A stretch of 44,066 nt of DNA from Myxococcaceae bacterium (lineage in GTDB: Bacteria > Myxococcota > Myxococcia > Myxococcales > Myxococcaceae), in assembly GCA_004173515.1 (NCBI GenBank), contig SECN01000034.1:1-44066 (forward strand). The letters are read 5' to 3'. The notes under the pieces are model-generated. The model worked only from the letters and a program-made list of their open reading frames with translations. It was not told where the DNA came from and ran no database searches. This document shows, piece after piece, positions 7,518 to 14,901 of this stretch. Made by a program: the position numbers and the translations under genes. Numbering within the stretch: the stretch's first letter is position 1; each line of letters opens with the position of its first letter.

Positions 7518-9422
7518 ATGCTGGACGCGTCGGGGTTGGGGGCGAGTCTTTGTTTCCTGGGGTGCGTGCAGGCGTGCCTCGGGCTGTTGTTCTTCTGGAA
7601 TCTGCGGCGCGGTGTGGAGCCACGTCGTTGGAGTGGGGTGGTGCTGGTGGGGGTGTATGGCCTTGCCGCGCTCCTGACCGTATTCGTGACGGGTTTGGTG
7701 GAGGGCCTGCTGCCGGTGCTGCTGCTCTGCCTGCTCGTCGCGGTGCCCCTGTGTGTCGTGCTGAAGCACGACTCGGTGGTGCGCTCGCTGTACTTCACCC
7801 AGCGGTTGGTGTTCGCCGTGCTGCTCAACCTCCTCATGTTCCGGTGGTACCAGGAGGCGTTCCCGCCTTCCGCGTCCGTGGCGCGCGCCCTGCTGTTCAT
7901 CCCCTGGCTCGTGGGCCTGGGCCTGCTGTGCCTCCAACTCGTCCACGGACTGCTCATGGAGACCGCCGACCTGCAGCCCCTGATGCGGCGGCGTTACCTG
8001 CGTCCGACGCAGCCGCTGTCCCCACGGCGTGAGCCTCCGTTCCCCAAGGTGACGCTGCACGTGCCCTGTCACGCGGAGCCTCCCGACGTGGTCCAGGCCA
8101 CGCTGGATGCCATCGCCCGTCTGGACTACCCGAACTTCGACGTCATCGTGGTGGACAACAACACGCAGGACCCGGCGCTCTGGCGCCCCGTGGAGGCGCA
8201 CTGCGTGAAGTTGGGGGCACGCTTCCGGTTCATCCACGTGGAGTCACTGCCTGGCGCCAAGGGCGGAGCACTCAATCTGGCGTTGCGCCACACTCCGCCC
8301 GACACGGAGGTGGTGGCGCTGCTCGACGCGGACTTCCTCTGCGAGCCGGATTTCCTCTCGCGCCTGGTGGGCTTCCTGGACGACCCAGCCATCGATTACG
8401 TGCAGACGCCGCACGACTACCGGGGCTGGAAGGGCCGCCGCTTCCAACAGGCCCTCTACTGGGAGGAGCGGCAGGGCAACCTGCTGAACCTTCCGGGACT
8501 CAGCGAATGGAACTTCACGCTGCTCATCGGGACCACGTGCCTCATCCGGCGCTCGGCGCTGGACGCGGTGGGGGGCTGGTCGGAGACGTGCCTGACGGAG
8601 GATGCGGAGCTGTCATTGCGATTGAACGCCCGGGGCGGCCAGGGCCTCTTCGTGTCGGGGACGTTCGCCCGGGGCCTGTTGCCGGAGACCTTCCGCGAGT
8701 TCCAGAAGCAGCGCTTCCGCTGGACGGTCGGGCCCATCCAACAGCTCAAGATGCACTGGCGGGGGCTGTTGCTCGGCATGTATCCCCGGATGCCGCCGGT
8801 GATGAAATGGGCCATCTTCTTTCACGCCATCGCGGTGGTGGCCGAGGTGGTAAGGGACGCCCTGTGGGGATTCTCCCTGCTGGGCATCTTGTTGCTCGCG
8901 TTCGACCGGCAATCCATTCCGCTCCCGCGAGGGCTGCTCTTCCTGATGGGGCTGGGGGTCTTCAATTCATGGATGGTGTTCGGTTTGCGACGCAGAATGC
9001 TCCGGTGCTCCGCGAGGCACCTGCTCGCGGCGGCTGTCGCCAGCGCGTCCCTGACGCACCTCCAGCGGCAGGCGGTGCGAGCGGCCCTCTTCTCCCGCAA
9101 GCCATTGCCCTGGCTGCGGACCGACAAGTTCCAGGCCTCGCGCCTGGGCTGGAAGGCCGCGCTTGCCTCCACCCGTTCGGAACTGTCGTGGGGGCTCTTG
9201 ATGCTGGGCCTGGCCGGGGTGTTGCTCCGACTGTCGGACCTGTCCCGTCCGGACCTGTTCCTGCTGAGCGCCATGGGGATGGGATGGGAGGCATTGCGCC
9301 TCTTCTGCGCGCCCTATCTGGCCCTGCGCGCGGACGCCGAGCTGCGCGAAAGAGGGGACGCCACCCCGCGTCGGGACCCCTCCGCTGCCCGTCCTGAACC
9401 GCGGGTCCCGGCCGCACCCTGA
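7518..9422 (+). CDS. Processive family-2 glycosyltransferase, copy 1 of 3
   Basis: 634-residue membrane glycosyltransferase of the cellulose-synthase (BcsA-like) type. Four or so hydrophobic helices come first (about 8-145), then the GT2 domain: HVPCHAEPPD (181-190), VVDNNT with the UDP-binding Asp213, LLDADF with the DxD motif (270-272), TED (360-362) and QKQRFRW (396-402). More hydrophobic helices fill the C-terminal 200 residues. These motifs mark an inverting enzyme that extends a polysaccharide and exports it through the membrane; donor sugar and product are unknown. Start at 7518 (MLDASGLG) is preferred over the upstream in-frame ATG because AAGGGGGG precedes it. Copy 1 differs most from the others between residues 425 and 470. 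Two paralogs follow in tandem, and no partner subunit is visible. Confidence 0.88.
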   Translation: MLDASGLGASLCFLGCVQACLGLLFFWNLRRGVEPRRWSGVVLVGVYGLAALLTVFVTGLVEGLLPVLLLCLLVAVPLCVVLKHDSVVRSLYFTQRLVFAVLLNLLMFRWYQEAFPPSASVARALLFIPWLVGLGLLCLQLVHGLLMETADLQPLMRRRYLRPTQPLSPRREPPFPKVTLHVPCHAEPPDVVQATLDAIARLDYPNFDVIVVDNNTQDPALWRPVEAHCVKLGARFRFIHVESLPGAKGGALNLALRHTPPDTEVVALLDADFLCEPDFLSRLVGFLDDPAIDYVQTPHDYRGWKGRRFQQALYWEERQGNLLNLPGLSEWNFTLLIGTTCLIRRSALDAVGGWSETCLTEDAELSLRLNARGGQGLFVSGTFARGLLPETFREFQKQRFRWTVGPIQQLKMHWRGLLLGMYPRMPPVMKWAIFFHAIAVVAEVVRDALWGFSLLGILLLAFDRQSIPLPRGLLFLMGLGVFNSWMVFGLRRRMLRCSARHLLAAAVASASLTHLQRQAVRAALFSRKPLPWLRTDKFQASRLGWKAALASTRSELSWGLLMLGLAGVLLRLSDLSRPDLFLLSAMGMGWEALRLFCAPYLALRADAELRERGDATPRRDPSAARPEPRVPAAP

Positions 9423-9562
9423 CCCCATGCGGACGGAGCACCGCGCGGCCCTTCCGCCAGGTGCTTCGCGGGGAGGGCCGCCCCCCACCCGGGCGCGATG
9501 GGTCCTGCCAGCAGGCGGGCCCATCTGCTCCAGGGCGCGGTGGTGGTTCGCGAGGAGGGACG

Positions 9563-11470
9563 ATGGTGGATGCGATGAGAGGGGGGATGGCGGCCGGTCT
9601 CTGCTTCTTCGTGGCGGTGCAGGCGTGCGTCCTGCTGCTGCTTCGCCGGAACCTGCGGCACGGCGTGGAGGCCCGCCGGTGGAGCGGGTGGGGGCTGGGG
9701 GCCGTGTATGGCTTTGCGGCGCTCATGGCCGTGGGGGTGACAGGGCAGGGGAGGGACGTGCTGCCGGCGTTGCTGTTCTCGCTCCTCCTCGCGGTGCCGC
9801 TCTGCCTCTGGCTGAAGCACGACTCGGTGGTGCGGTCGCTGTCCTTCACGAATGGGGTGCTGGGCTTGCTGCTGGTCGCGGTCATCATGTTCCGCTGGTT
9901 CCAGGACGCATTCCCGCCTTCCGCGTCCGTGGCGCGAACGCTGTTGTTCATCCCCTGGGTCGTGGGCCTGGGCTTGATGAGCCTCCAGGTCGTCTACGCC
10001 TTCCGCATGCAGACCGCCTCCCTGCAACGGCTCATGCGGCGGCGGTTCCTCCGCCCGACGGAGCCACTGCCCCCACGTCGCCACGGACCGTTCCCGAAGG
10101 TGACGGTGCACGTGCCCTGTCACGCGGAGCCGCCCGACGTGGTCCAGGCGACGCTGGAGGCCGTGAGTCGCCTGCGCTATCCGAACTTCGAGGTGCTGGT
10201 GGTGGACAACAACACGAAGGACCCGGCGCTCTGGCGTCCCGTGGAAGCGCATTGCGCGAAGCTGGGACCACGCTTCCGCTTCATCCACGTGGAGGCACTT
10301 CCCGGCGCGAAGGGCGGCGCGCTCAACCTGGCGCTGCGCCACACGCCGGCCGACACGGAGGTGGTGGCGCTGCTGGACGCGGACTTCGTCTGCGAGCCGG
10401 ACTTCCTGGAGTGCCTGGTGGGCTTCTTCGACGACCCGGCCATCGACTTCGTGCAGACGCCCCATGACTACCGGGACTGGGGGGGCCGCTCCTTCCAGCG
10501 CGCCAGCTACTGGGAGGAGCGGGTGGGCAATGCGTTGCACTTCCCGGGGCGCAGCGAATGGGATCTCCACCTCATCGTGGGGACCCTGTGCCTCATCCGG
10601 CGCTCGGCGCTGGACGCGGTGGGGGGCTGGTCGGAGACGTGCCTGACGGAGGACTCGGAGCTTGCGTTGCGCTTGAGTGCTCGCGGTGGCCGTGGCCTCT
10701 TCCTGTCGCGCACGTTCGGACGGGGGCTGCTGCCGGAGACGTTCCAGGATTATCAGAAGCAGCGCTTCCGCTGGACGGTGGGGCCCATCCAGCAGCTCAA
10801 GCTGCACTGGCGCGATGTGTTGCTCGGGCGGTATCAGCGGATGCTCCCGAGCCAGCGGTGGGACGAGGTCTTCCGCGGCGTCGCCTTCCTGTCCGAACAG
10901 GCATTGGGTCTGCTGGGCCTGCTCGCGCTGTTGGGGACGCTGCGGCTCGCGGTCGACCGGCAATCCATTGCGCTGCCCATGGGGCTTTTCGTCCTGATGG
11001 GGACGGGGCTCGTCAGTGGGGGCGTGCAGTCCTGGCTGCGAAGTCAGCTGCTGGGTTGCTCCCTGGGCGACCTGATCGCCGCGAGGGTCGCTGAAGCCTC
11101 CCTGGCCCACACCCAACGCGTCGCGGTCACGGCCGCGCTCTATTCCAGGAAGCCTCCGGTCTGGAGGCGGACCAGCAAGTTCAAGTCTTCCTCCATGGGC
11201 TGGCGGGGCGCGCTGGCGTCCACCCGGGTGGAGTCGTGTCTGGGCATCGCGATGCTGGTGCTGGCCGGGGTGCTGCTGCGCCTGTCGGACCTGTCCCATC
11301 CGGACCTGTTCCTGCTGAGCGCGGTCGGACTGGGATGGCAGGCGGTGCGCTGCTTCTGCGCTCCCTATGTGGCCCTGCGCGCGGACGCGGAGCTGCGCGA
11401 GAGCGCCAGGGCTCCGCGGCCTCAAGGCCTGCCCGCCGCGTGTCCCGACACGGGCGGCCCGCCGCGCTGA
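9563..11470 (+). CDS. Processive family-2 glycosyltransferase, copy 2 of 3
   Basis: 635 residues, with the same architecture as the neighbours: N-terminal hydrophobic helices, GT2 core with VVDNNT, LLDADF (DxD near 272), TEDSEL, QKQRFRWTVGP, and a hydrophobic C-terminal third. Long stretches are nearly identical to copies 1 and 3 at the DNA level, for example around the DxD and TED motifs, which shows recent duplication or gene conversion. The start MVDAMRGG is fixed by GAGGAGGG just upstream; the longer frame from 9461 has no ribosome site. The gap to copy 1 is 140 bases with no terminator hairpin, so transcription of all three from the promoter near 7.3-7.5 kb is possible. Presumably it makes or modifies an exopolysaccharide. 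Confidence 0.88.
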   Translation: MVDAMRGGMAAGLCFFVAVQACVLLLLRRNLRHGVEARRWSGWGLGAVYGFAALMAVGVTGQGRDVLPALLFSLLLAVPLCLWLKHDSVVRSLSFTNGVLGLLLVAVIMFRWFQDAFPPSASVARTLLFIPWVVGLGLMSLQVVYAFRMQTASLQRLMRRRFLRPTEPLPPRRHGPFPKVTVHVPCHAEPPDVVQATLEAVSRLRYPNFEVLVVDNNTKDPALWRPVEAHCAKLGPRFRFIHVEALPGAKGGALNLALRHTPADTEVVALLDADFVCEPDFLECLVGFFDDPAIDFVQTPHDYRDWGGRSFQRASYWEERVGNALHFPGRSEWDLHLIVGTLCLIRRSALDAVGGWSETCLTEDSELALRLSARGGRGLFLSRTFGRGLLPETFQDYQKQRFRWTVGPIQQLKLHWRDVLLGRYQRMLPSQRWDEVFRGVAFLSEQALGLLGLLALLGTLRLAVDRQSIALPMGLFVLMGTGLVSGGVQSWLRSQLLGCSLGDLIAARVAEASLAHTQRVAVTAALYSRKPPVWRRTSKFKSSSMGWRGALASTRVESCLGIAMLVLAGVLLRLSDLSHPDLFLLSAVGLGWQAVRCFCAPYVALRADAELRESARAPRPQGLPAACPDTGGPPR

Positions 11471-11547
11471 GCTCGTCCCCTGGCGCGATCCCACTCCAGG
11501 CCCGGTGTCCGCATCTGCTGGAAAGCTTCGGAACTTCAGGGGGGACC

Positions 11548-13524
11548 ATGGTGGACGGGATGTGGACAGGGCTGCGCGAGGTGGGAATGGGTGCCAGTCT
11601 TTGCTTCTTCGTGGCGGTCCAGGCGTGCGTCCTGCTGCTGTTCCGCTGGAACCTGCGGCATGGCGTGGAGGCTCGCCGCTGGAGCGGGGTGGTGCTCGCA
11701 GCCGTGTATGGGGTTGCCGCGCTCCTGACGTGGCGCGTGATGGGCGGGGCGGCGGGGATGTGGCCCGCGCTCGGGGGCTCGGTTCTCATCGCGATGGCGC
11801 TGTGCGTGGCCATGAGGCACGACTCGGTGGTGCGCTCCCTGTACTTCACGAATCAGGTGCTGGGCGCCCTGCTGGGGACCGTCATCCTGTACCGCTGGTT
11901 CCAGGAGGGTTTTCCCCCTTCCGCCAGCGTGGCGCGGATGCTGCTGTTCATCCCCTGGGTCGCGAGCCTGGGGGGGTTGGTCCTCCTCTTCGTCTACCGG
12001 AACAACCAGGACACCGCCGCCCTGCAGCCCCTGATGCGACGCAGGCACCTGCGTCCGACGCAGCCGCTGCCGCCGCGCCGTGCGCCCCCGTTCCCCCGGG
12101 TCACCGTGCAGGTGCCGTGTTACGCGGAACCTCCCGACGTGGTGAAGGCCACGCTGGAGGCCATCGCGCGCCTGGACTATCCGAACTTCGATGTGCTCGT
12201 CGTGGACAGCAACACGAAGGACCCCGCGCTCTGGCGGCCCGTGGAGGCGCACTGCGCGAAGCTGGGAGCGCGCTTCCGGTTCATCCACGTGGAGTCCCTG
12301 CCCGGGGCCAAGGGCGGCGCGCTCAACCTGGCGATGCGCCACACACCGCCCGAGACGCAGGTGGTGGCCCTGCTGGACGCGGACTTCGTCTGCGAGCCGG
12401 ACTTCCTCTCGCGCCTGGTGGGGTTCTTCGACGACCCCGCCATCGACTACGTGCAGACCCCGCATGACTACCGGGGCTGGGAGGGCCGCCGGTTCCTGCG
12501 CTCCGCCTACTGGGCGGAACGGCTGGGCAATGACCTGCACTTCCCGGGGCGCAACGAGTGGAACCTCGGCGTCCTCATTGGAACCCTGTGCCTCATCCGG
12601 CGGGAGGCGCTGGACGCGGCGGGCGGCTGGTCGGAGACGTGCCTGTCGGAGGACACGGAGCTGGCGTTGCGGTTGAGCGCCAGGGGAGGACAGGGGCTCT
12701 GCCTGCGGTCGACGTTCGGCCGGGGCCTGCTGCCAGAGACCTTCCCGGCGTATCAGAAGCAGCGCTTCCGCTGGACGGTGGGGCCCATCCAGCAACTCCG
12801 ACTGCACTGGCGGGCCATGGTGACCGGCCGGCACCCCCGGATGGTTCCGGAGCAGCGGTGGGACGAGGTCTTCCGGGGCCTCTCCTTCCTGAACGAACAG
12901 GTGCTCCTGCTGCTGGGCGTGCTCGGACTGCTGGGCCTGTCGCGGCTGGCGTTCGACCGGCAATCCATTGCATTGCCAGACGGGCTGCTCGTGTTGATGG
13001 GGACGGGTTTCGCCAGCGCGGGCGTGAGGTCCTGGTTGAGAAGCCAGCTTCTCGGTTGCTCCCTGGGGGACCTGTGCGCAGCGGAGGTGATCAAGGCGGC
13101 CCGGGCGCACACCGAGCGCGTCGCGGTGCGGGTCGCGCTTTTCTCCCGGAGCCCCCCGGTCTTCCGGCGGACCAGCAAGTTCAAGGCGTCACCCGTGGGC
13201 TGGAGGGATGCGCTCGCCTCCACTCGCCCGGAGCTGACGTGGGGAGTCCTGGCGCTGGGGCTGGCCGGGGCGTTGTTCCTCCTGTCGGACCTGTCCCATC
13301 CGGACCTGTTCCTGCTGGGAGCCGTGGGACTGGGATGGCGGGCGCTCGGCTACTTCTGCGCGCCCGCCATGGCCGTGCTGGCGGACGCGGAGCTGCGCGA
13401 GCAGACGAAGGCCGCGCTCAACCCGGAGCCGGCGCCGGAGCGTCCGGCAGCGGCAGCACCCGCCACAGTCGCGGCTTGTCGTACTGGGGCGGAATCATCC
13501 CCAGGGGCCAGCCCTCCGCGGTGA
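11548..13524 (+). CDS. Processive family-2 glycosyltransferase, copy 3 of 3
   Basis: 658 residues. GT2 motifs are intact: VVDSNT (Ser replaces the first Asn of copies 1 and 2), LLDADF near 277, SEDTEL in place of TED, and QKQRFRWTVGP. The Thr-to-Ser change next to the catalytic Asp is conservative, so activity is likely kept. The N-terminus is five residues longer than copy 2, and the C-terminus has a Pro/Ala-rich tail of about 55 residues. The last 107 bases overlap the 3' end of the convergent transglutaminase-like gene, and only this low-complexity tail lies in the overlap. Start MVDGMWTG is set by AGGGGGG upstream of 11548. It is closer to copy 2 than to copy 1 in the region after QxxRW (QRWDEVFRG). 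Confidence 0.87.
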   Translation: MVDGMWTGLREVGMGASLCFFVAVQACVLLLFRWNLRHGVEARRWSGVVLAAVYGVAALLTWRVMGGAAGMWPALGGSVLIAMALCVAMRHDSVVRSLYFTNQVLGALLGTVILYRWFQEGFPPSASVARMLLFIPWVASLGGLVLLFVYRNNQDTAALQPLMRRRHLRPTQPLPPRRAPPFPRVTVQVPCYAEPPDVVKATLEAIARLDYPNFDVLVVDSNTKDPALWRPVEAHCAKLGARFRFIHVESLPGAKGGALNLAMRHTPPETQVVALLDADFVCEPDFLSRLVGFFDDPAIDYVQTPHDYRGWEGRRFLRSAYWAERLGNDLHFPGRNEWNLGVLIGTLCLIRREALDAAGGWSETCLSEDTELALRLSARGGQGLCLRSTFGRGLLPETFPAYQKQRFRWTVGPIQQLRLHWRAMVTGRHPRMVPEQRWDEVFRGLSFLNEQVLLLLGVLGLLGLSRLAFDRQSIALPDGLLVLMGTGFASAGVRSWLRSQLLGCSLGDLCAAEVIKAARAHTERVAVRVALFSRSPPVFRRTSKFKASPVGWRDALASTRPELTWGVLALGLAGALFLLSDLSHPDLFLLGAVGLGWRALGYFCAPAMAVLADAELREQTKAALNPEPAPERPAAAAPATVAACRTGAESSPGASPPR

Positions 13525-14290
13525 GCTCCGCGTACTGGTAGGCGCGTCCTCCGAACGGGATGCGGGTGCCGGCGCCGGGCAGGCCCACGCCGATGGCCGC
13601 GTGCGCCAGCGCATCCGAGTACAGCATCACCGCGTCCACGCCCACCTGCCGCAGCAGCATCAGCGCCAGCACCGCCTTGGAGTCGCAGTCGCCGCGGTCC
13701 TGCGCGGGCACCAGCCCCGGCGGGATGATGCCGAAGGGTTCATCCCCGGGCAGCTCGTAGCGGATGCGGCGCACGAAGCCGAGGATGAGCTCGGTGGCCT
13801 GCGCCGCGTCCAGGTCGCGCTCGCGGATGGAGGCGGCGAAGCGCTCGCCCAGCACGCGCACCGGCTCCGCGTTGCTGCGCATCAGCTCCGCGTAGATGCA
13901 GCGCATGTCCGTGCCGCAGCCCGGCGGCGCCACGTAGGTGAAGCGCTCCGGGCCCATGGAGCGGTAGCGCAGCCGCACGCTGTAGTCGCGGTGCGCCTGC
14001 TCCAGCCCGCGCTCCAGCGCCTCACCCAGGCCATAGGCCACCTGCTGCCGCGCGGGCTCCAGGCCCTCCACGCGCCAGTCATACGCATGCGCCCGCTCCA
14101 GCGGCGTGTCCTCCGGCACCAGCGCCAGGCCCAGGTCCAGCGTCGCCTCCACCGGCGTGCCCGTGCCGGGCTCCGTCCGCGCGGGCTCCGCGAGCCGGCC
14201 CGCCTTGCGCGATTCCACGCGCCACACGGCCGTGGCCAGGACCGCGACCGCGACCGCCAACACCCACCGCATCCAGGAGCGCGCGGCCAT
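13418..14290 (-). CDS. Membrane-anchored transglutaminase-like protein
   Basis: 290 residues. A single hydrophobic segment at 8-24 probably anchors it with the rest outside the cytoplasm. The core has the transglutaminase-like triad: GDCDSKAVLALMLL with Cys202, then DALAHAAIGV with His230, and an acidic third residue near YAELTAEGW (about 255). Such domains act as proteases, amidases or cross-linking enzymes on isopeptide bonds. It starts six bases after the DUF350 stop and forms an operon with it. Ribosome-site signal is weak, consistent with coupled translation. Its last 107 bases are antisense to the tail of glycosyltransferase copy 3. DUF350 and transglutaminase genes recur with ATP-grasp/alpha-E genes in bacteria, and that cluster lies 3.5 kb away at 17.7-22 kb. 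Confidence 0.78.
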   Translation of the reverse strand: MAARSWMRWVLAVAVAVLATAVWRVESRKAGRLAEPARTEPGTGTPVEATLDLGLALVPEDTPLERAHAYDWRVEGLEPARQQVAYGLGEALERGLEQAHRDYSVRLRYRSMGPERFTYVAPPGCGTDMRCIYAELMRSNAEPVRVLGERFAASIRERDLDAAQATELILGFVRRIRYELPGDEPFGIIPPGLVPAQDRGDCDSKAVLALMLLRQVGVDAVMLYSDALAHAAIGVGLPGAGTRIPFGGRAYQYAELTAEGWPLGMIPPQYDKPRLWRVLPLPDAPAPAPG

Positions 14291-14296
14291 GGGGCG

Positions 14297-14839
14297 TCAG
14301 GCGGGCGCGCGCAGCATGCCGGAGGGAAGCTGGGGGAAGGGGATGAGCCCGTTGAGCGTGGCCTGCAAGCCGGGCGCGGTGAGCAGGGCGATGACGAGCA
14401 GGAAGGCGCACAGGATGAGCGCCGCGGCGATGTTGCCCTTGCGCACCTCCGCCAACTCGTCGATGCCCGGCGTCATCTTGTCGAACAGCCGCACGCCCAG
14501 CGCCAGCACCGCCACGCCCACCGCCAGCGACAGCGCGACGTGCACGAGCGACAGGCCCATCAACTGGAGCACCGCGATGGGCGACACGGGCGGGTTCTGC
14601 ACCGCGATGTCCACCGCGTCCCCGGTGGCCTTCAGCGCGTGTTGCACGAGCAGGCCCAGCGACACGAGGCTCGTCGCGTGCACCAGCCCCGCGGCGACGT
14701 TGCCCTGGCGCAGCTCCTCCACCGGGTGGCTGTCCAGCAGGCGGCCAAGGCCGTGCATTCCCAGGCCGATGCCCAGCGCGGCCACGAGGCCACCGAAGAC
14801 GACCTTCACGAGTCCGACGACGAAGAGGGTGAGGTCCAT
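14297..14839 (-). CDS. DUF350 family membrane protein (two repeats)
   Basis: 180 residues, almost wholly hydrophobic, with about four to six membrane helices. Two similar halves are visible: 'LRQGNVAAGLVHATSLVSLGLLV' near 44-67 and 'VRKGNIAAALILCAFLLVIALL' near 132-153, the duplicated signature of DUF350 (YjfL-like) proteins. In other bacteria these sit next to amidoligase ATP-grasp, polyamine-synthase-like and transglutaminase genes; the biochemical role is not known. The start at 14839 (MDLTLFVV) has no clear ribosome site; it is chosen because the hydrophobic protein begins there and the upstream sequence in this frame is not protein-like. The transglutaminase-like gene follows after six bases. 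Confidence 0.82.
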   Translation of the reverse strand: MDLTLFVVGLVKVVFGGLVAALGIGLGMHGLGRLLDSHPVEELRQGNVAAGLVHATSLVSLGLLVQHALKATGDAVDIAVQNPPVSPIAVLQLMGLSLVHVALSLAVGVAVLALGVRLFDKMTPGIDELAEVRKGNIAAALILCAFLLVIALLTAPGLQATLNGLIPFPQLPSGMLRAPA

Positions 14840-14901
14840 GGGGCGTGCGAGGGACTGTAGCGGAAGTCCCCCTCGCCGCCATGCGGGAGAATCACGCGTC
14901 T

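Noticed and set aside
9314..11494. A 726-codon minus-strand frame across glycosyltransferase copy 2
   Set aside because: Repeats with the paralogs in the same register and is rich in Arg/Gln/His: a shadow of the real gene.
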